DNA of 64,000 nucleotides, from contig CM061237.1 of NCBI GenBank assembly GCA_030848705.1, positions 83,881,910 through 83,945,909 on the forward strand. The letters are read 5' to 3'. Position numbers and translations under genes: made by a program. The notes under the pieces were generated by a model that did no database searches, was not told the origin of the DNA, and saw nothing but the letters and a program-made list of their open reading frames with translations. Source of the DNA: Heracleum sosnowskyi. Its lineage: Eukaryota > Streptophyta > Magnoliopsida > Apiales > Apiaceae. Positions 1 through 11,119 of this stretch are shown here, in pieces; positions within the stretch are counted from its first letter, which is position 1, and every line of letters begins with the position of its first letter.

Positions 1-2267
1 TTGCTTTAGTCCATAAAGTGCCTTATCCAGTCTGTAGACATGATCTGGATATTTAGGATCAATGAAACCAGGAGGTTGTTCAACATAAACTTCTTCCTCC
101 AGTTCACCATTTAAGAAAGCACTTTTAACATCCATCTGGAAAACCTTGAATTTCTTATGTGCTGATAAGCAAGAAATATCCTGATGGCTTCTAGTCTTGC
201 AACAGGAGCAAAAGTTTCATCATAGTCAATTCCCTCTTGTTGGGAATACCCCTTTGCAACTAGTCTAGCTTTATTTCTGATAATGACTCCATCAGAATCA
301 GTCTTGTTCTTGAAAATCCACTTTGTACCAACTATTGATCTATTCTTTGGTCTTGGTACCAGTTTCCAGACTTCATTCCTTTCAAATTCATTCAGTTCTT
401 CTTGCATTGCAGTAACCCAATCAGCATCTTTAAGTGCATCTTCAACTTTCTTAGGCTCCTCCTTGGACAGAAAGTTATTGTATAAACATTCATTCTGAGT
501 TGCACTTCTTGTTTGAACACCTGCATCAGGATCTCCAATTATCAAATCAGGAGTATGATCTTTAGTCCATTTCCTTGCTGGTGTCAAATTGTTTCTTGAA
601 GTAGATGCTCCCCCTGGATTGGTGTTATCTTGATTGAAAGAATTTGCTTGAGATGAAGCTCTTCCTGAATTATTGTTATGTCCTCCTGATGTGTTGTCAG
701 GATCATCACTTGAATCAGTATCTGAAGAATTCTGTCCTGATGATTGAGTTGACTCTGAACTTGTAGTTGAATGCCGTTGCTCCCCCTCAACATTAGCACT
801 ACTAGTTGTATTACTGTTGTTTGCATCATCAGTATTAGTACCATCAGTACCTGGTGAGTCATCAGGATTTGGTGACCCGTCAGTACTGGATGAATGGACA
901 GCTTCTGATTCACTTTCTTCAGGTTCCTTGGAAGCTTCATTTTCAAATAACAATCTATCATGCGAGTCTTCAATTATTCCAGTTATCTTCTTATCATCAA
1001 AAGATACATGTATTGACTCCATGACAGTTCTTGTTCTCAAATTAAAAACTCTGAAGGCTCTTGATGTAGGATAACCTATGAATATTCCTTCATCAGCCTT
1101 TGTTTCAAATTTCCCTAGCTGTTCAGGATGAGTTCTGAGAACAAAACATTTACAGCCAAACACATGCAAATGCTTCAGACTTGGCTTCTTCTCTTTGAGA
1201 GACTGATAAGGAGTGACACCATGCCTGTTTATCAATGTTAGATTTTGTGTATAGCATGCTGTGTTGACTGCTTCTGCCCAGAAATATGTAGGTAATTTAG
1301 CTTCTTCCAACATAGTTCTGCCAGCTTCAATAAGAGTTCTATTCTTCCTTTCTACTACTCCATTTTGCTGAGGTGTGCCAGGAGCAGAGAATTGTTGAAT
1401 GATTCCTTTGTATTTGCAGAACTCTTCCATCTTTGAATTCTTAAATTCAGTACCATTATCACTTCTCAGAATCTTGACTTTGTACTTTGTGGTTGTCTCA
1501 ATCATCCTCACATGATCCAACAGAACTTCAGGAGTTTCATCTTTTCTGTGCAGAAAATACACCCAGGTGAATCTAGAATATTCATCAACAATTACAAGAG
1601 TGTACCTTTTCTTACTGATGGACATGATGTTGACTGGACCAAACAGATCAAGATGTAGCATGTGATATGGTTCTTCAATAGAGGATTCTGATTTACTCTG
1701 GAATGATGTCCTTCTTTGTTTTGCTTTTTGGCATGCATCACAGAGTCCATCAGGTGTATATAAGACATTAGGTAATCCTCTTACTAACTCTTTCTTAACC
1801 AACTCATTGATGATGCTGAAGTTGAGATGAGAAAGCTTCTTGTGCCAATTCCAACTTTCATCTACTGAAGCTTTACTGATGAAACATGTAGGGGAGCCAT
1901 CAGTATCTGAGAGAATGTTTGCTTCATATATGTTACCATGCCTGTAGCCAGTTAGTGCTATCTTCCCTGTTGCTTTACTGACTACTTCACAATGTGTGGA
2001 ATAGAAATTGACATGATAACCTCTGTCAGTGATTTGACTAATACTCAACAAGTTGTGTTTTAGTCCCTTCACTAGAGCTACTTTTTCAATGATGACATTT
2101 CCAATGATTATATTGCCATATCCCAAGGTTTGTCCAATGTTGCCATCTCCATAAGACACAGTTGGGCCAGCTTTTTCCTCATATTCTGATAACAGGGCTT
2201 TGTTTCCAGTCATGTGCACAGAACATCCACTATCCATGACTAACACATTTTTCCTTTTACCCTGCAT
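1..2267 (-). CDS. pol: Pol polyprotein of element A (protease, integrase, start of reverse transcriptase), frameshifted
   Basis: The reading frame opens at ATGCAGGG (2267) and runs 718 codons to 111. Domains in order: aspartic protease motif DSGC (about residues 12-15, followed by HMTG); a GAG-pre-integrase zinc region with HKKLSHLN and CDAC (about 140-180); integrase core with D in HLDLFGP, D in RSDNGTEF and E in NGVVERKN, the last two 35 residues apart as in DD35E; a Ser/Asp/Asn-rich linker (about 440-590); and the start of reverse transcriptase (KWIFKNK, ARLVAKGYSQQEG). At about 163-166 one base appears to be lost compared with the usual TATGCAGCACAT, so the catalytic part of RT continues in another frame over 1-160 (QMDVKSAFLNG, ALYGLKQ). 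The enzyme could not be made whole from this copy. Gag lies upstream in the same frame, separated by a TAG and 15 bases. Confidence 0.93.
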
Positions 2268-2282
2268 CAGAATAGTAACACA

Positions 2283-4595
2283 CTAGTTAGAACATTTAGG
2301 AACCCATACATGTTGGGTTCCTTTCTCATGCAATTTATTAATTTTAACAGCAGAAGACTTTTTGACTTTAGCAGTCCTGACAGGATTTACTCCATCAGGA
2401 TTTGCTTTGTCAGTATCAGTATTAACAAAAGCATGCTTCATTATGACATTTTCAGTTCTATCAGACTTTGTACTACTTTCAAACTTAGGCAATGGATCAT
2501 AAAAATTATAGTACAAATCATGATACTCTTTACATGTATAAATAGAATGCCATATACTACCACAATGAAAACAGGAATTCTGTGGATTGTAAAATACTGA
2601 TCTATTCCTAACATCAGACTTAGGAATTTCAGCAATTTTCTTCTCACTCTTTTTACAATCAATAGCAAGATGATTAGAGTTACCACAGTTAAAACAACAC
2701 TTTCTAGGTGCATTTGGGATATATTTATAACCATTCTCTTTATTGATCCCAACTTTACCATTCCTGTTTCTCTTAACAGTAGCTTCCTTTTTCTTATCTG
2801 TAACCTCACAGATTTTATCTTTAAGCTGTTTCTGAGACAATAGACCTACATTCTTAGTGACTTTGTTCATGACAGGTTTAGACTTTATAATTTTAATTCC
2901 TTGAGTAGAAGAAGATCCCTTTTCAAAAGTAGAATTGGAATCCTTACCAAAAACAAAATTAACAAGAGTAATCTTAGATTTGGTTGAGTCTATAACATGT
3001 CTATAGGTCTTTGGACTAACTGTCTCATCAATGACAATTTTCTCTGCTAATTTCTTATCTTCATCTGACTTATATCCTAGACACTCTTTCCAATTCTTAG
3101 AGGTATTAATCTCATGAAATTTCCTACCAGAGTCTGTCCAGGTTCTGATTTTCTCATTAGCATATTCAAGTTCTTTTTCAAGGGACGTACATTTAGATGT
3201 CATCTCTAAGTGCATGTGTTTAGCATTATCACATTCTTTTTGTACTTCTTGCATACGAGAAAATTCAGCTTCTAATATCTCATTCCTCTTTCTAAGGTCA
3301 GACATCTCAGATAAGATTCTAGTATTCTCAGCAGTTTGACTTCTAAAGCTAATATGTAATGACTTTAGAAAACGTCTTAACTCAGAAGCATTATCAGTAT
3401 CAAAATCAAAGATAGTATTTAGTACCTTATCATCAAGAGCAGCAGTTACATCAGCATTGGCCATTAACGTATAGTTGACTACCTCAGTATCAGATTCTGA
3501 GGAAGAGTCCATCCAATCCTTGCTTGATGTGATGAGTGCCTTTGTCTTGTTGCATTCAGAAGCAAAGTGACCCATACCATTACACTTGTAGCATCTAACC
3601 TTTGACTTGTCAAATTTGCTACCCTTGCTGTCCTTCTTGATATACTTGTCTTTGTCTGCTTTGAAGGTCTTTTTCTGAAAGTTGCCTTGTCTTCTATTCT
3701 TCCTGAACTTCATCCTTCTGAAGTTTCTGACAATCATAGCAACCATCTCTTCCATGTCTGAATCAGAAGATTCATCACCAGTATTGGCATCAGGATTGCC
3801 ATCAGTATCTGATGAAGAGTCGTCAGGATCTGACTCAGCTACTCTTGCTTTCCTTCTAGAGACCTCCATAGCTTTCCCTTTTGATTTTGCTTCTACATTC
3901 AAAGCAATTGACTTTGCCTTGCTGCTTTTCTTGTTCTTTCTCTGTTGAACTTCAAGATCATGAGTTCTTAGCATCCCATAGATCTCATCAAGAGACACAA
4001 TGTTCAGATCATTCTGGTGTCTAATGATTGAGGTCTGAGTATCCCATTCTTCAGGTAAAGCTCTAAGAAATTTGGTGTTTGAATCTTCAGTTTCATATAC
4101 TTTGTCAACTAAGGATAAGCTGTTCAATAGTGTCAGGAATCTATCATATAGCTCAGTCAGGCTCTCTTCAGGTCTTGCATCGAATTGTTCATATTCTTGA
4201 ATCAATAGAGCCCTTCTGTTTTTCTTGACAGATGCAGATCCCTGGCACTGAGTTTCCAAAGTATCCCAGATTTCTTTTGAAGACTTGCATGCAATCACTC
4301 TGTTTGACATAACAGCATCAAGACCATTGTGCAAGATATTCTTTATCTTTGGTTCTCTGAGTACATGAGCTTTTTCTTCTGGAGTCCATTCAGATTTAGC
4401 TTTGACCACATAATGTTCTGGTACAGTATCTGTTCGTTCTACGAACTTTGTTGGTATATATGGTCCATCACGAATCCTGTCCAGATTGTCAGGATCCATA
4501 GCCTCCAGGTACATCAGCATCTTTACCCTCCATGTGGGATATTCTGATATCTTCAAGATGGGAATCTTCATGCTTTCATACTTGGTTGTCGACAT
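2283..4595 (-). CDS. gag: Gag of element A, 770 aa, three CCHC zinc knuckles
   Basis: An uninterrupted 770-codon frame starts 37 bases after the primer binding site. The N-terminal 250 residues carry the copia Gag region (YPTWRVKMLMYLEA, then TELYDRFLTLLNSLS). A Ser/Asp-rich and then basic stretch leads to a first CX2CX4HX4C knuckle near residue 334 (CYKCNGMGHFASEC). A probable coiled coil follows (about 400-500). Two more knuckles lie near residues 633 (CFNCGNSNHLAIDC) and 674 (CFHCGSIWHSIYTC). The protein ends in HVWVPKCSN. Capsid and RNA-binding roles follow from the family. The frame has no stop, unlike the gag genes of B3, C and A' in this window. The ATG at 4595 is the first in frame after the PBS. 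Confidence 0.92.
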   Translation of the reverse strand: MSTTKYESMKIPILKISEYPTWRVKMLMYLEAMDPDNLDRIRDGPYIPTKFVERTDTVPEHYVVKAKSEWTPEEKAHVLREPKIKNILHNGLDAVMSNRVIACKSSKEIWDTLETQCQGSASVKKNRRALLIQEYEQFDARPEESLTELYDRFLTLLNSLSLVDKVYETEDSNTKFLRALPEEWDTQTSIIRHQNDLNIVSLDEIYGMLRTHDLEVQQRKNKKSSKAKSIALNVEAKSKGKAMEVSRRKARVAESDPDDSSSDTDGNPDANTGDESSDSDMEEMVAMIVRNFRRMKFRKNRRQGNFQKKTFKADKDKYIKKDSKGSKFDKSKVRCYKCNGMGHFASECNKTKALITSSKDWMDSSSESDTEVVNYTLMANADVTAALDDKVLNTIFDFDTDNASELRRFLKSLHISFRSQTAENTRILSEMSDLRKRNEILEAEFSRMQEVQKECDNAKHMHLEMTSKCTSLEKELEYANEKIRTWTDSGRKFHEINTSKNWKECLGYKSDEDKKLAEKIVIDETVSPKTYRHVIDSTKSKITLVNFVFGKDSNSTFEKGSSSTQGIKIIKSKPVMNKVTKNVGLLSQKQLKDKICEVTDKKKEATVKRNRNGKVGINKENGYKYIPNAPRKCCFNCGNSNHLAIDCKKSEKKIAEIPKSDVRNRSVFYNPQNSCFHCGSIWHSIYTCKEYHDLYYNFYDPLPKFESSTKSDRTENVIMKHAFVNTDTDKANPDGVNPVRTAKVKKSSAVKINKLHEKGTQHVWVPKCSN

Positions 4596-4631
4596 CTTTA
4601 GATCGTATCTGATTCAGAATTAAATCAGTTT

Positions 4632-4643
4632 GCTCTGATACCA
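4632..4643 (-). promoter_or_regulatory. Primer binding site of element A
   Basis: On the minus strand TGGTATCAGAGC lies two bases after the LTR end (...GGGCAACA). It matches the 3' end of initiator methionine tRNA, the usual primer for plant Ty1-copia elements. Confidence 0.9.
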
Positions 4644-4645
4644 AT

Positions 4646-5271
4646 TGTTGCCCAGTAAATAACAATTGTAGAAGGGGGTTGAATACAATTGTATAAGATT
4701 CTCCTTGTATAAGATTCTCGACTTTATATAACACAAATATGAAAGATCATTAACAATAACAATAACAGCTTTATTAACTTTGATATAAAACTGTTACAAA
4801 CTCTCTTAAGAAATTCTGATGTTCTTAAGAGCTGCTAGCTTACAAAAACTCTCTCAAGAAATTCTGTTCTTAAGAGCTTCTCTCCGATTATGTTCTCTCT
4901 CGAATGAATTACATAAATCGAAACTAAGACTGTGTTTATATAGTGCACACAGCTTCTCTATCAATAACAAGGTAAGTCCTAATCATAACAAAGATAGAAA
5001 CATATCTTTAATCGATAGCTGCATTCTACAAACCAGGAACAAATAGAATAAACTTCCATGTTTATCTAGACTCCAAATATAACTCGAAGTAGGAATCTTG
5101 ATCAGCTTCAAGTCCTGATGATCAAACCTGATCATAGTCTGAGTAGGAATCCTGATGATCAATAAGATACTGACGCTTGATCAAATACTGATGACCATGC
5201 AATACTGATGACGTCAGCAATCCTGATCAGTTGAGTCTAGCTTCTGACGATCATTGAATTCTGATCTAACA
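4646..5271 (-). repeat. 5' LTR of element A (626 bp)
   Basis: Minus-strand LTR from TGTTAGATCAG (5271) to GGGCAACA (4646). It matches the LTR at 61373-61920. The upstream part (plus 5100-5265) is full of short ATCAGGATT / CAGTATTTGATCA words. Near the 3' end is a perfect 9-bp stem, ACAATTGTA / TACAATTGT (4662-4692), closing a loop with a G5 run on the plus strand (C5 on the element strand). Confidence 0.9.
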
Positions 5272-7378
5272 TGCAGGTACAATCAGCACAATGGATTTGA
5301 GTGAAACAAAAACACTTACACCTGGCCTGAGTGGGAAAGGAAAAATGATTCAAACACCGACAGAAACGTTGAGTGTACACCCAGAGCCAAATGTGAGGAG
5401 TGACACCCTAACCCTACCTAATATTGATGATTTGTTGTTACCGACAGAAAGAGAGCTACAAGTTCAATCTACCCTCAAGGAGATGACAGTTCGTGATAAA
5501 GAAGGAAATCCATTATTCAAGGTTCCACTGCGACCTTCCTTTGACCAAGGGATCTCCTCTAGTCAAGCCAATGCTTCTTTAAAGACTATTCAAGAGAAGG
5601 TTGACTTGGCTGCAGCTGATTCCAGAAGAACATTCAGGGTCATTGGCAGTGCATCTGGCACTATAACAGGTACGAAGCAGGCAGTGGACTCCTTAAAGAA
5701 GGAAGCTATGAACGAACTGATCGAGTTGAGGACGGATGTAAAGGAACTTAAAGATGGTTTCATGAATGAAGTGGATGCTTTGCAACAAGGACAAGAAGCT
5801 TTGAAAGAAGACGTTCTGGTTATCCGGGATGGTCAAGCTAGGGTAAAAGATGCAATGAACACCCTTTCTACAGTGGAGTCTAAGCTGAACCAGAGATTGG
5901 ACAAGATTGAGAAGACTACCAACTCCAGATTGGATGACATTGACCTGAAGCTGGCTTCTATGCAAGAGATGAATAAGGATCTACTAGATTTCATGGAAAA
6001 TCAAAGTGATGGAGTACAGTCGATATGGACTATGCTGAAGAACCAACAAACTTGCCAACCTGGTCCTTCAAATCAGCAACCTGATCCTTCTACTACCTTT
6101 TATGCTGAGGATGCTTTTATCGAGGATTCCTCAACTAAGGGGGAGAAAGTTGGAGAAGGGGAGAAAGAGAAGCCTAAGGATGGATGGGGAGTTTGGGAGA
6201 CAGTTGAAGCTATTCCTATCAGACAGTACTGGATAGAGGAACTTGTAGAAGAAGAGAAGGAGAGTGAAGAGGAATTTGAGGTCATGCATGAGCAACCTAA
6301 TCAAGAGGAGCATGAGCCATATTATCCAGAGCCCGTTGAACATCCAATCTGGGAGGATATTATGGAAGAAGAAGCAAATTCTCTATCACCTGAAGAAGAA
6401 GCTGTCTTGGAAGCAATAAGAGCTCAGAGAGCTGCAATAGATGCCAGGCAAGCTGAGAAAGAGAAACAACAAGCAATTCTGAGGAGTGAAAAACTGAAGA
6501 GATTCAAAGTGTATAATGAAGTGAGGAAGAAGAAGATGATAGATCTGGCAAAGAAAGATGGTACTGAATGGGAAATGGCTTATAAAACCTTTTGCGGAGT
6601 TGAAGACGGATTAGAAGTCAACGACAATGCTGAGGTGGAAGTTATTATTCAGGACATCAGAAGTGCTAATCTTGAAGATCAGACTTACTTTAAAGCACTG
6701 AGAAGCTCTATAATCTGTCTAAATGCTGGGGTTAAAGCAAATGGTGCCTGGAGCTTATTAATCAGTTTTCTGGAGAAAGGTACATTTGCGATTTCCACTA
6801 AGTTTTTAGAACAGAGGACATATACAGAATTGCAGGCTATACTCATCAAGATCCAAAGAACTACAAGGCTAAATGAACTGCTCCGTGAGCATGTTAAGGA
6901 GATCGTGATGAAAGTCAGTCCAGAGATTACTAAAGATCCCCCAATGGTTAGATTCATGACGAATGACTTGTTCAGAATCTGCTATTTGGCTGAGGACAAA
7001 CTGAGGGACTACCCAAGCAACTATCTAATCTCAGTTGAGAAGTATCTTAGATCCACTGGATTCTCATCAACGGAGAAGGACAAAGCAGCAGACACTCTTA
7101 GAAGATTTCTAATGGAGAATGTTCCTTACTATAGTAAAAGAGTGGAAAGAGGATTGGAAGTGCATACCAGACTGCCAAACATGCCAAAGCTAAACAAGAA
7201 AGATGTTAACATTGCATGGTTATGGGCTGGAGTGGGTCAAGAGGTTGAATATATCGGAAGACACATCCAAGGAGCAATCCTTAAACCTGGAGAACCACTG
7301 CACTATCTATCAGTGATTGATTATCAAGCTGCTAACTCCGATCCAATGATTGAAGAAGGTGAGATTGGAATGGACTGA
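5272..7378 (+). CDS. Extra ORF (aORF) of Sirevirus-like element B1, 5'-truncated by element A
   Basis: An open frame of about 700 codons, without stops, between the pol side and the PPT. The Met at 5291 is probably not the true start: the frame is open back to the A insertion at 5272 and the B2 copy continues upstream for more than 200 codons. Visible parts: a conserved segment around ERELQVQSTLKEMTV; a long probable coiled coil (about residues 95-245, heptads such as LNQRLDKIEK); a Glu-rich region (about 275-375); a charged helix (RAQRAAIDARQAEKEKQQ); and a folded-looking C-terminal half (about 415-695) rich in Leu/Ile and ending in EEGEIGMD. I see no signal peptide, clear membrane span or known enzyme motif. 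Its position fits the env-like/extra ORFs reported for Sireviruses, but I do not recognise the function. Confidence 0.8.
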
Positions 7379-7611
7379 AGATTGAAGCAAAGAACAAAAG
7401 AACTATCAGCTCAGACTAGAGGAGCAACTTCATTGTACAAGTTTAATTGTTTTTTGATTTATGAAATCTGGAAATGTATATATATCTGATCCAGAATGCA
7501 TTTAATATTATTACGTTGTCTTACTTTAATTAGTTTCATGTTTCCTTAGTTAGTTGAGTTATCCTCGAAGTATTTGCTTGTCGAACTCTATCCAATCAAA
7601 TAGGGGGAGAT
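7379..7611 (+). other. 3' untranslated stretch and polypurine tract of B1
   Basis: An AT-rich non-coding stretch follows the aORF stop and ends in TAGGGGGAGAT (7601-7611) directly before the LTR (TGTAAAGC at 7612). This purine run is the expected plus-strand primer. B2 has the same tract with one change on the minus strand (41767-41782). Confidence 0.85.
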
Positions 7612-7625
7612 TGTAAAGCATAATG

Positions 7626-8630
7626 TGTTAGGAATATGTTGTTCTTGATGATAATTATAAAAACACTAAGTAGATTTTGTATTAAGTCATTTTGTAACTG
7701 TCAACGGAATGGCATGCTTTGCAGTGTTTCGTTGACAGGAAGCTCATCAACGGAATGAGTGTTGTAGCAATTGCACTGTACAATACTTCACAGTTTGATA
7801 TGCATTTGATGTATGTATTAGATAGGTTTCCTAAGTCATGTTGACTAAGTACTAGATAGGCAAAATAGGTTGGTTAATTGTAAGTATATCATGCCTTGTA
7901 ATTTTGCCTAAGTGAAGACATGTCAACGGAATGAAGTTTACTCATCAACGAAATGAAGTTTACTCATCAACGAAATGAAGAATAAAGCTATCAACGAAAC
8001 ACATCTCCCTGCTATCAACGAATCATTATTGCTTTTCTGAATAGTTGACAAAGTGATAGTGATAGTTTACTGAACAGATCTAAAGGTGATGTGGAAGTGT
8101 ACTTTGCATTGGAAACCATTAAAATGGACATGGGGAATAAGGAAACATCCCAGTTTTCAATTGGGCTCTTGGGAGTGATCATAATAAGCATGAAGACAAA
8201 AGCAAGGATCTCCAAGGACCACTGGACAAAGGGATGAAAAGCAAACTATTGGCGGTTACCTTTAGTGTACTTTAGTGTAGCCAAAAATAGCTTTGTAAAC
8301 TTGGGAATATATAACCAAGTGTAGCAGTTAAAATAAAAGAGAGAGAGAAGAAAAACAAATAGTTTGTATTAGCTATCTTTGAGAGCATTCTTCTCTACAC
8401 CCTTGTAACTGAGCAGCTGTGTACTTTTGTATCACAGATTATTTCCGCAATAAAAACACTTCAGTTGGATCATCAAACAATCCAACTGAATTATTTATAT
8501 CTTGTGTTTTTATTTATTCAGTTCAGTTTTATTTATAAGTGTTTTAAGTTTAAGAAAATATCAAGAATTGTATTCAACCCCCCCCCCCCCCCCCCCTTCT
8601 ACAATTCTGTTAGGTCATTTGGGATTAACA
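7626..8630 (+). mobile_element. Solo LTR E (1,005 bp), Sirevirus-like
   Basis: Begins TGTTAGGAATATG and ends GGGATTAACA, flanked by perfect TAATG duplications, inside the 5' edge of the B1 LTR. There is no internal domain, so it is a solo LTR left by LTR-LTR recombination. It contains an array of TCAACGRAATGAAG-like words (7705-8030), a TATA-like AATATATAA near 8306, and the terminal stem AGAATTGTA / TACAATTCT (8564-8608) whose loop has expanded to a run of 19 C (8578-8596). The loop TTCAACCC...TTC is shared with families A and B, which suggests a related Sirevirus. Confidence 0.9.
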
Positions 8631-8930
8631 TAATGTAACATAAGATCTAAAAGAGATAACTACAACTAAACAAAGGACAAGACAGACAATAATATTAACA
8701 GAAGCACAGGAATCCAGAATCAAAGAAGAAAAGGTAAACTCAAAAAATCAAAATACGTTATGTATTCTTGAAGTCCGTAAACAGGTCACGGAAAGAAGTT
8801 CATGAAAATGTTCAAGCCTCAGTGACAGCAAAAGAAACAAGACTTTCAAGACGACAGAAGTATGTGAATGATTTAGGGTTAAGTACCACGGGATTCCAGT
8901 GATTTAAATGAAGCAACCAGAACGACAAAG

Positions 8931-10510
8931 TGAAAGACGTGTGTCCTAAATCCAATCATGGATGATGAATTAGGAGATACTTTGTTCAATCTGATTCAAG
9001 TTTGTTTAATTTAATAAAATGGTAATATGTTTTATAACGGGCTTTATCTATTTAAAGTGTTTAAATTAGATGATCCATAGTTTAGAGTAAAGCTTTAATG
9101 GATTATGATGAGATCATTATAATGAGACCTTAAAGATGAGAACTCTAAACTTAAATAGTTCCTGGTCGTAGGATAATTAATTGGTAGTTAATTAATCCGC
9201 AAAGATCGGTACATACTATGTTTGCTTCACTATGAAGGATGTCTGTTCTCATAGGCATTTGTGTGGTGACACTATAGCTAGTATGTAGGTGCTTATTAGG
9301 AATAAGTTCACTGAACATGACTCGATCAGTTGAACAACTAATGGAGTTCACTCATGTGTCAGTAGTTGTTCATATAGTGATGGTTGTACAAGTGTCCTTT
9401 GACTTGAGATCATCATAGTCATCTTGTGTACACTAAACTATACTTTGGTTTAGCTCTTAGTCTCGAGGGACAATAATTAGTGCTCTTCTGGGTATAGGAA
9501 TTTGTGCACGAAGATAGTGAATGATCAATAAAGGATCTGCCCCTTCTAGTGAAGGAAGAGAATGTCCTATGTTATTCCATTTATGCTAGTTCAGGAACCT
9601 CTGGCCAGAGTGAATGAAATTAGAAAGAAGTTTCTAATTTGCATTAATCGGAACTAGACATAGTGAATAGGAAAGCATATGATTAAATTAGATAGGCTTG
9701 ACACGAGATCCATGCCTTGTATTTAATCGGGATATTGTAGGGTAGAAGGAATTGATTGTACTGTAACTAGTCACTGACAGGTTCTTGGTATTCTAAGCAG
9801 TGAATTCATATTATCCGGATAGTCGCGATATGTTGAGAAGCATCACTCACGATGTAGAATAAATATAATTAATCAGTTAATTATATTTAATGAATTATTA
9901 GAATTCATATAAATAATAAATAAAAGTTTATTATTATTTATTTCTACTACCGGCTTAATATTGAACCTACAGGGTCACACCATAAAAGATTAATTTATTG
10001 ATGAAGGTATTTTGAGAGAGCAAGTTATTTTCTAAATAGGTTAGAAAAGGAAATAATGATTAAAATAGTTTTAATTATTATTAAAGCATTTTATAAGATA
10101 AAGTGTGGGGTTAATATATATATATAAAGATATATTAAAAAACCCTAGGAGAGCCCTATAAATAGAATGAGATAGTTCATTCTAAATAGACTAGAGTTTT
10201 TGTGAAAACCTAGTTGCCACCCTCTTCTTCTTCTTCATCTCTCTCTCTCTCAAAAGAAGAAAAACTCCATTTTTTATAAAAGCTTAGTTTTATAAAAAGC
10301 TTCATCGAAGGATTATTCTTGGTGGATACCGGTAGAGTGCTTCACACTCTGAGGAGCAACTGCTAGAATCCATTTTATAAAGCTTCGATTTTCAAGGTAT
10401 GGTTACGATTCCCCTCGATCTAGATTTTATATGTTTTTCTATATGTGAGTTACATGGTTTTTACGGAATAATTGTTATATCACGCTTCCGCTCATCCGTA
10501 AATTCCTTCA
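8931..10510 (+). repeat. 5' LTR of element D (1,580 bp)
   Basis: Runs from TGAAAGACGTG to AATTCCTTCA. A TATA box TATAAATA lies at 10157-10164, followed by a CT-rich leader (10206-10250). The 66-codon frame at 9151-9351, repeated at 16063-16263, is part of the LTR and not a gene. A diverged relative is the solo LTR at 48054-49578. Confidence 0.93.
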
Positions 10511-10511
10511 A

Positions 10512-10523
10512 TGGCATCAGAGC
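10512..10523 (+). promoter_or_regulatory. Primer binding site of element D
   Basis: TGGCATCAGAGC one base after the LTR end differs from the usual TGGTATCAGAGC by one base but is at the right place for an initiator-tRNA primer. Confidence 0.8.
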
Positions 10524-11119
10524 TAGGTTTTGCATATAGAGATTCATATAAAAAAAATTCAGATTTTTTTATACATGTATGGATTTATTATGATTTTTGC
10601 AAGTATATTTAGATTTAATTATGAATTAATTCAAAATATTATTTGCATGAGATTTTGATCATTGATCTGGGTTCTACAAGTGTTGTGGATGATCTAGGTA
10701 TTTTTTTTTCATAATTTTGTGATGTGTAGATTATTTGTTATGAATTTTTTAAAATCGTTTTAATTAAAATTCATAAAATAATTATACATGTTGAAATATA
10801 TGAATTAAAATTTGTACAAGGACCCCATAGATGCTTGCTTATTTTTGCTTTTGTTTGATTTCAGAAATCATATTATTTTGATTTTTTATTAATTTATTAA
10901 TTAATTGTTAATTAATTTATTAATATTAAAATAAAATAATAATAACAATAAAGGGCATTAATGACTAGAGGAGTTTTTTTTTTTTTTTTTTTTTAGTGTT
11001 ATAAATGCTAAGTTAGTGTTTTAATGCTAAAGGAGTTACAAGCATTAAATAAAATAGCATAGAATTGTTGTAACTTACTTAGCATTAAATAAATAAAAAA
11101 AAAACTGCTGGGAAGGGCC

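Larger units (their letters stand above)
1..5271 (-). mobile_element. Ty1-copia Sirevirus-like element A, minus strand, runs off the left edge
   Basis: Read on the minus strand the order is 5' LTR (5271 to 4646), primer binding site, gag, then pol, which leaves the window at position 1. The second half of pol, any further ORF and the 3' LTR are outside. The element lies antisense in the aORF of element B1: B1 codons resume directly at 5272 (TGCAG, the visible copy of the expected 5-bp target duplication). A second copy of the same family, A', begins at 61373 on the plus strand. Sirevirus assignment rests on the long Gag with several CCHC knuckles and on the order of parts. Confidence 0.9.

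Noticed and set aside
5693..6957. Several minus-strand frames of 60-90 codons opposite the B1 aORF
   Set aside because: Shadows of a well-supported plus-strand frame; no start context or known domain.
7612..7640. First reading of TGTAAAGCATAATGTGTTAGG as one LTR start
   Set aside because: Comparison with 29889 shows the B LTR reads TGTAAAGCATAATGTAACATAAG; the TGTTAGG is the start of inserted solo LTR E, proven by the TAATG duplication at 8631.
9151..9351. A 66-codon frame repeated identically at 16063-16263
   Set aside because: Both copies are inside the two LTRs of element D at the same offset; the identity reflects LTR identity, not a duplicated gene.
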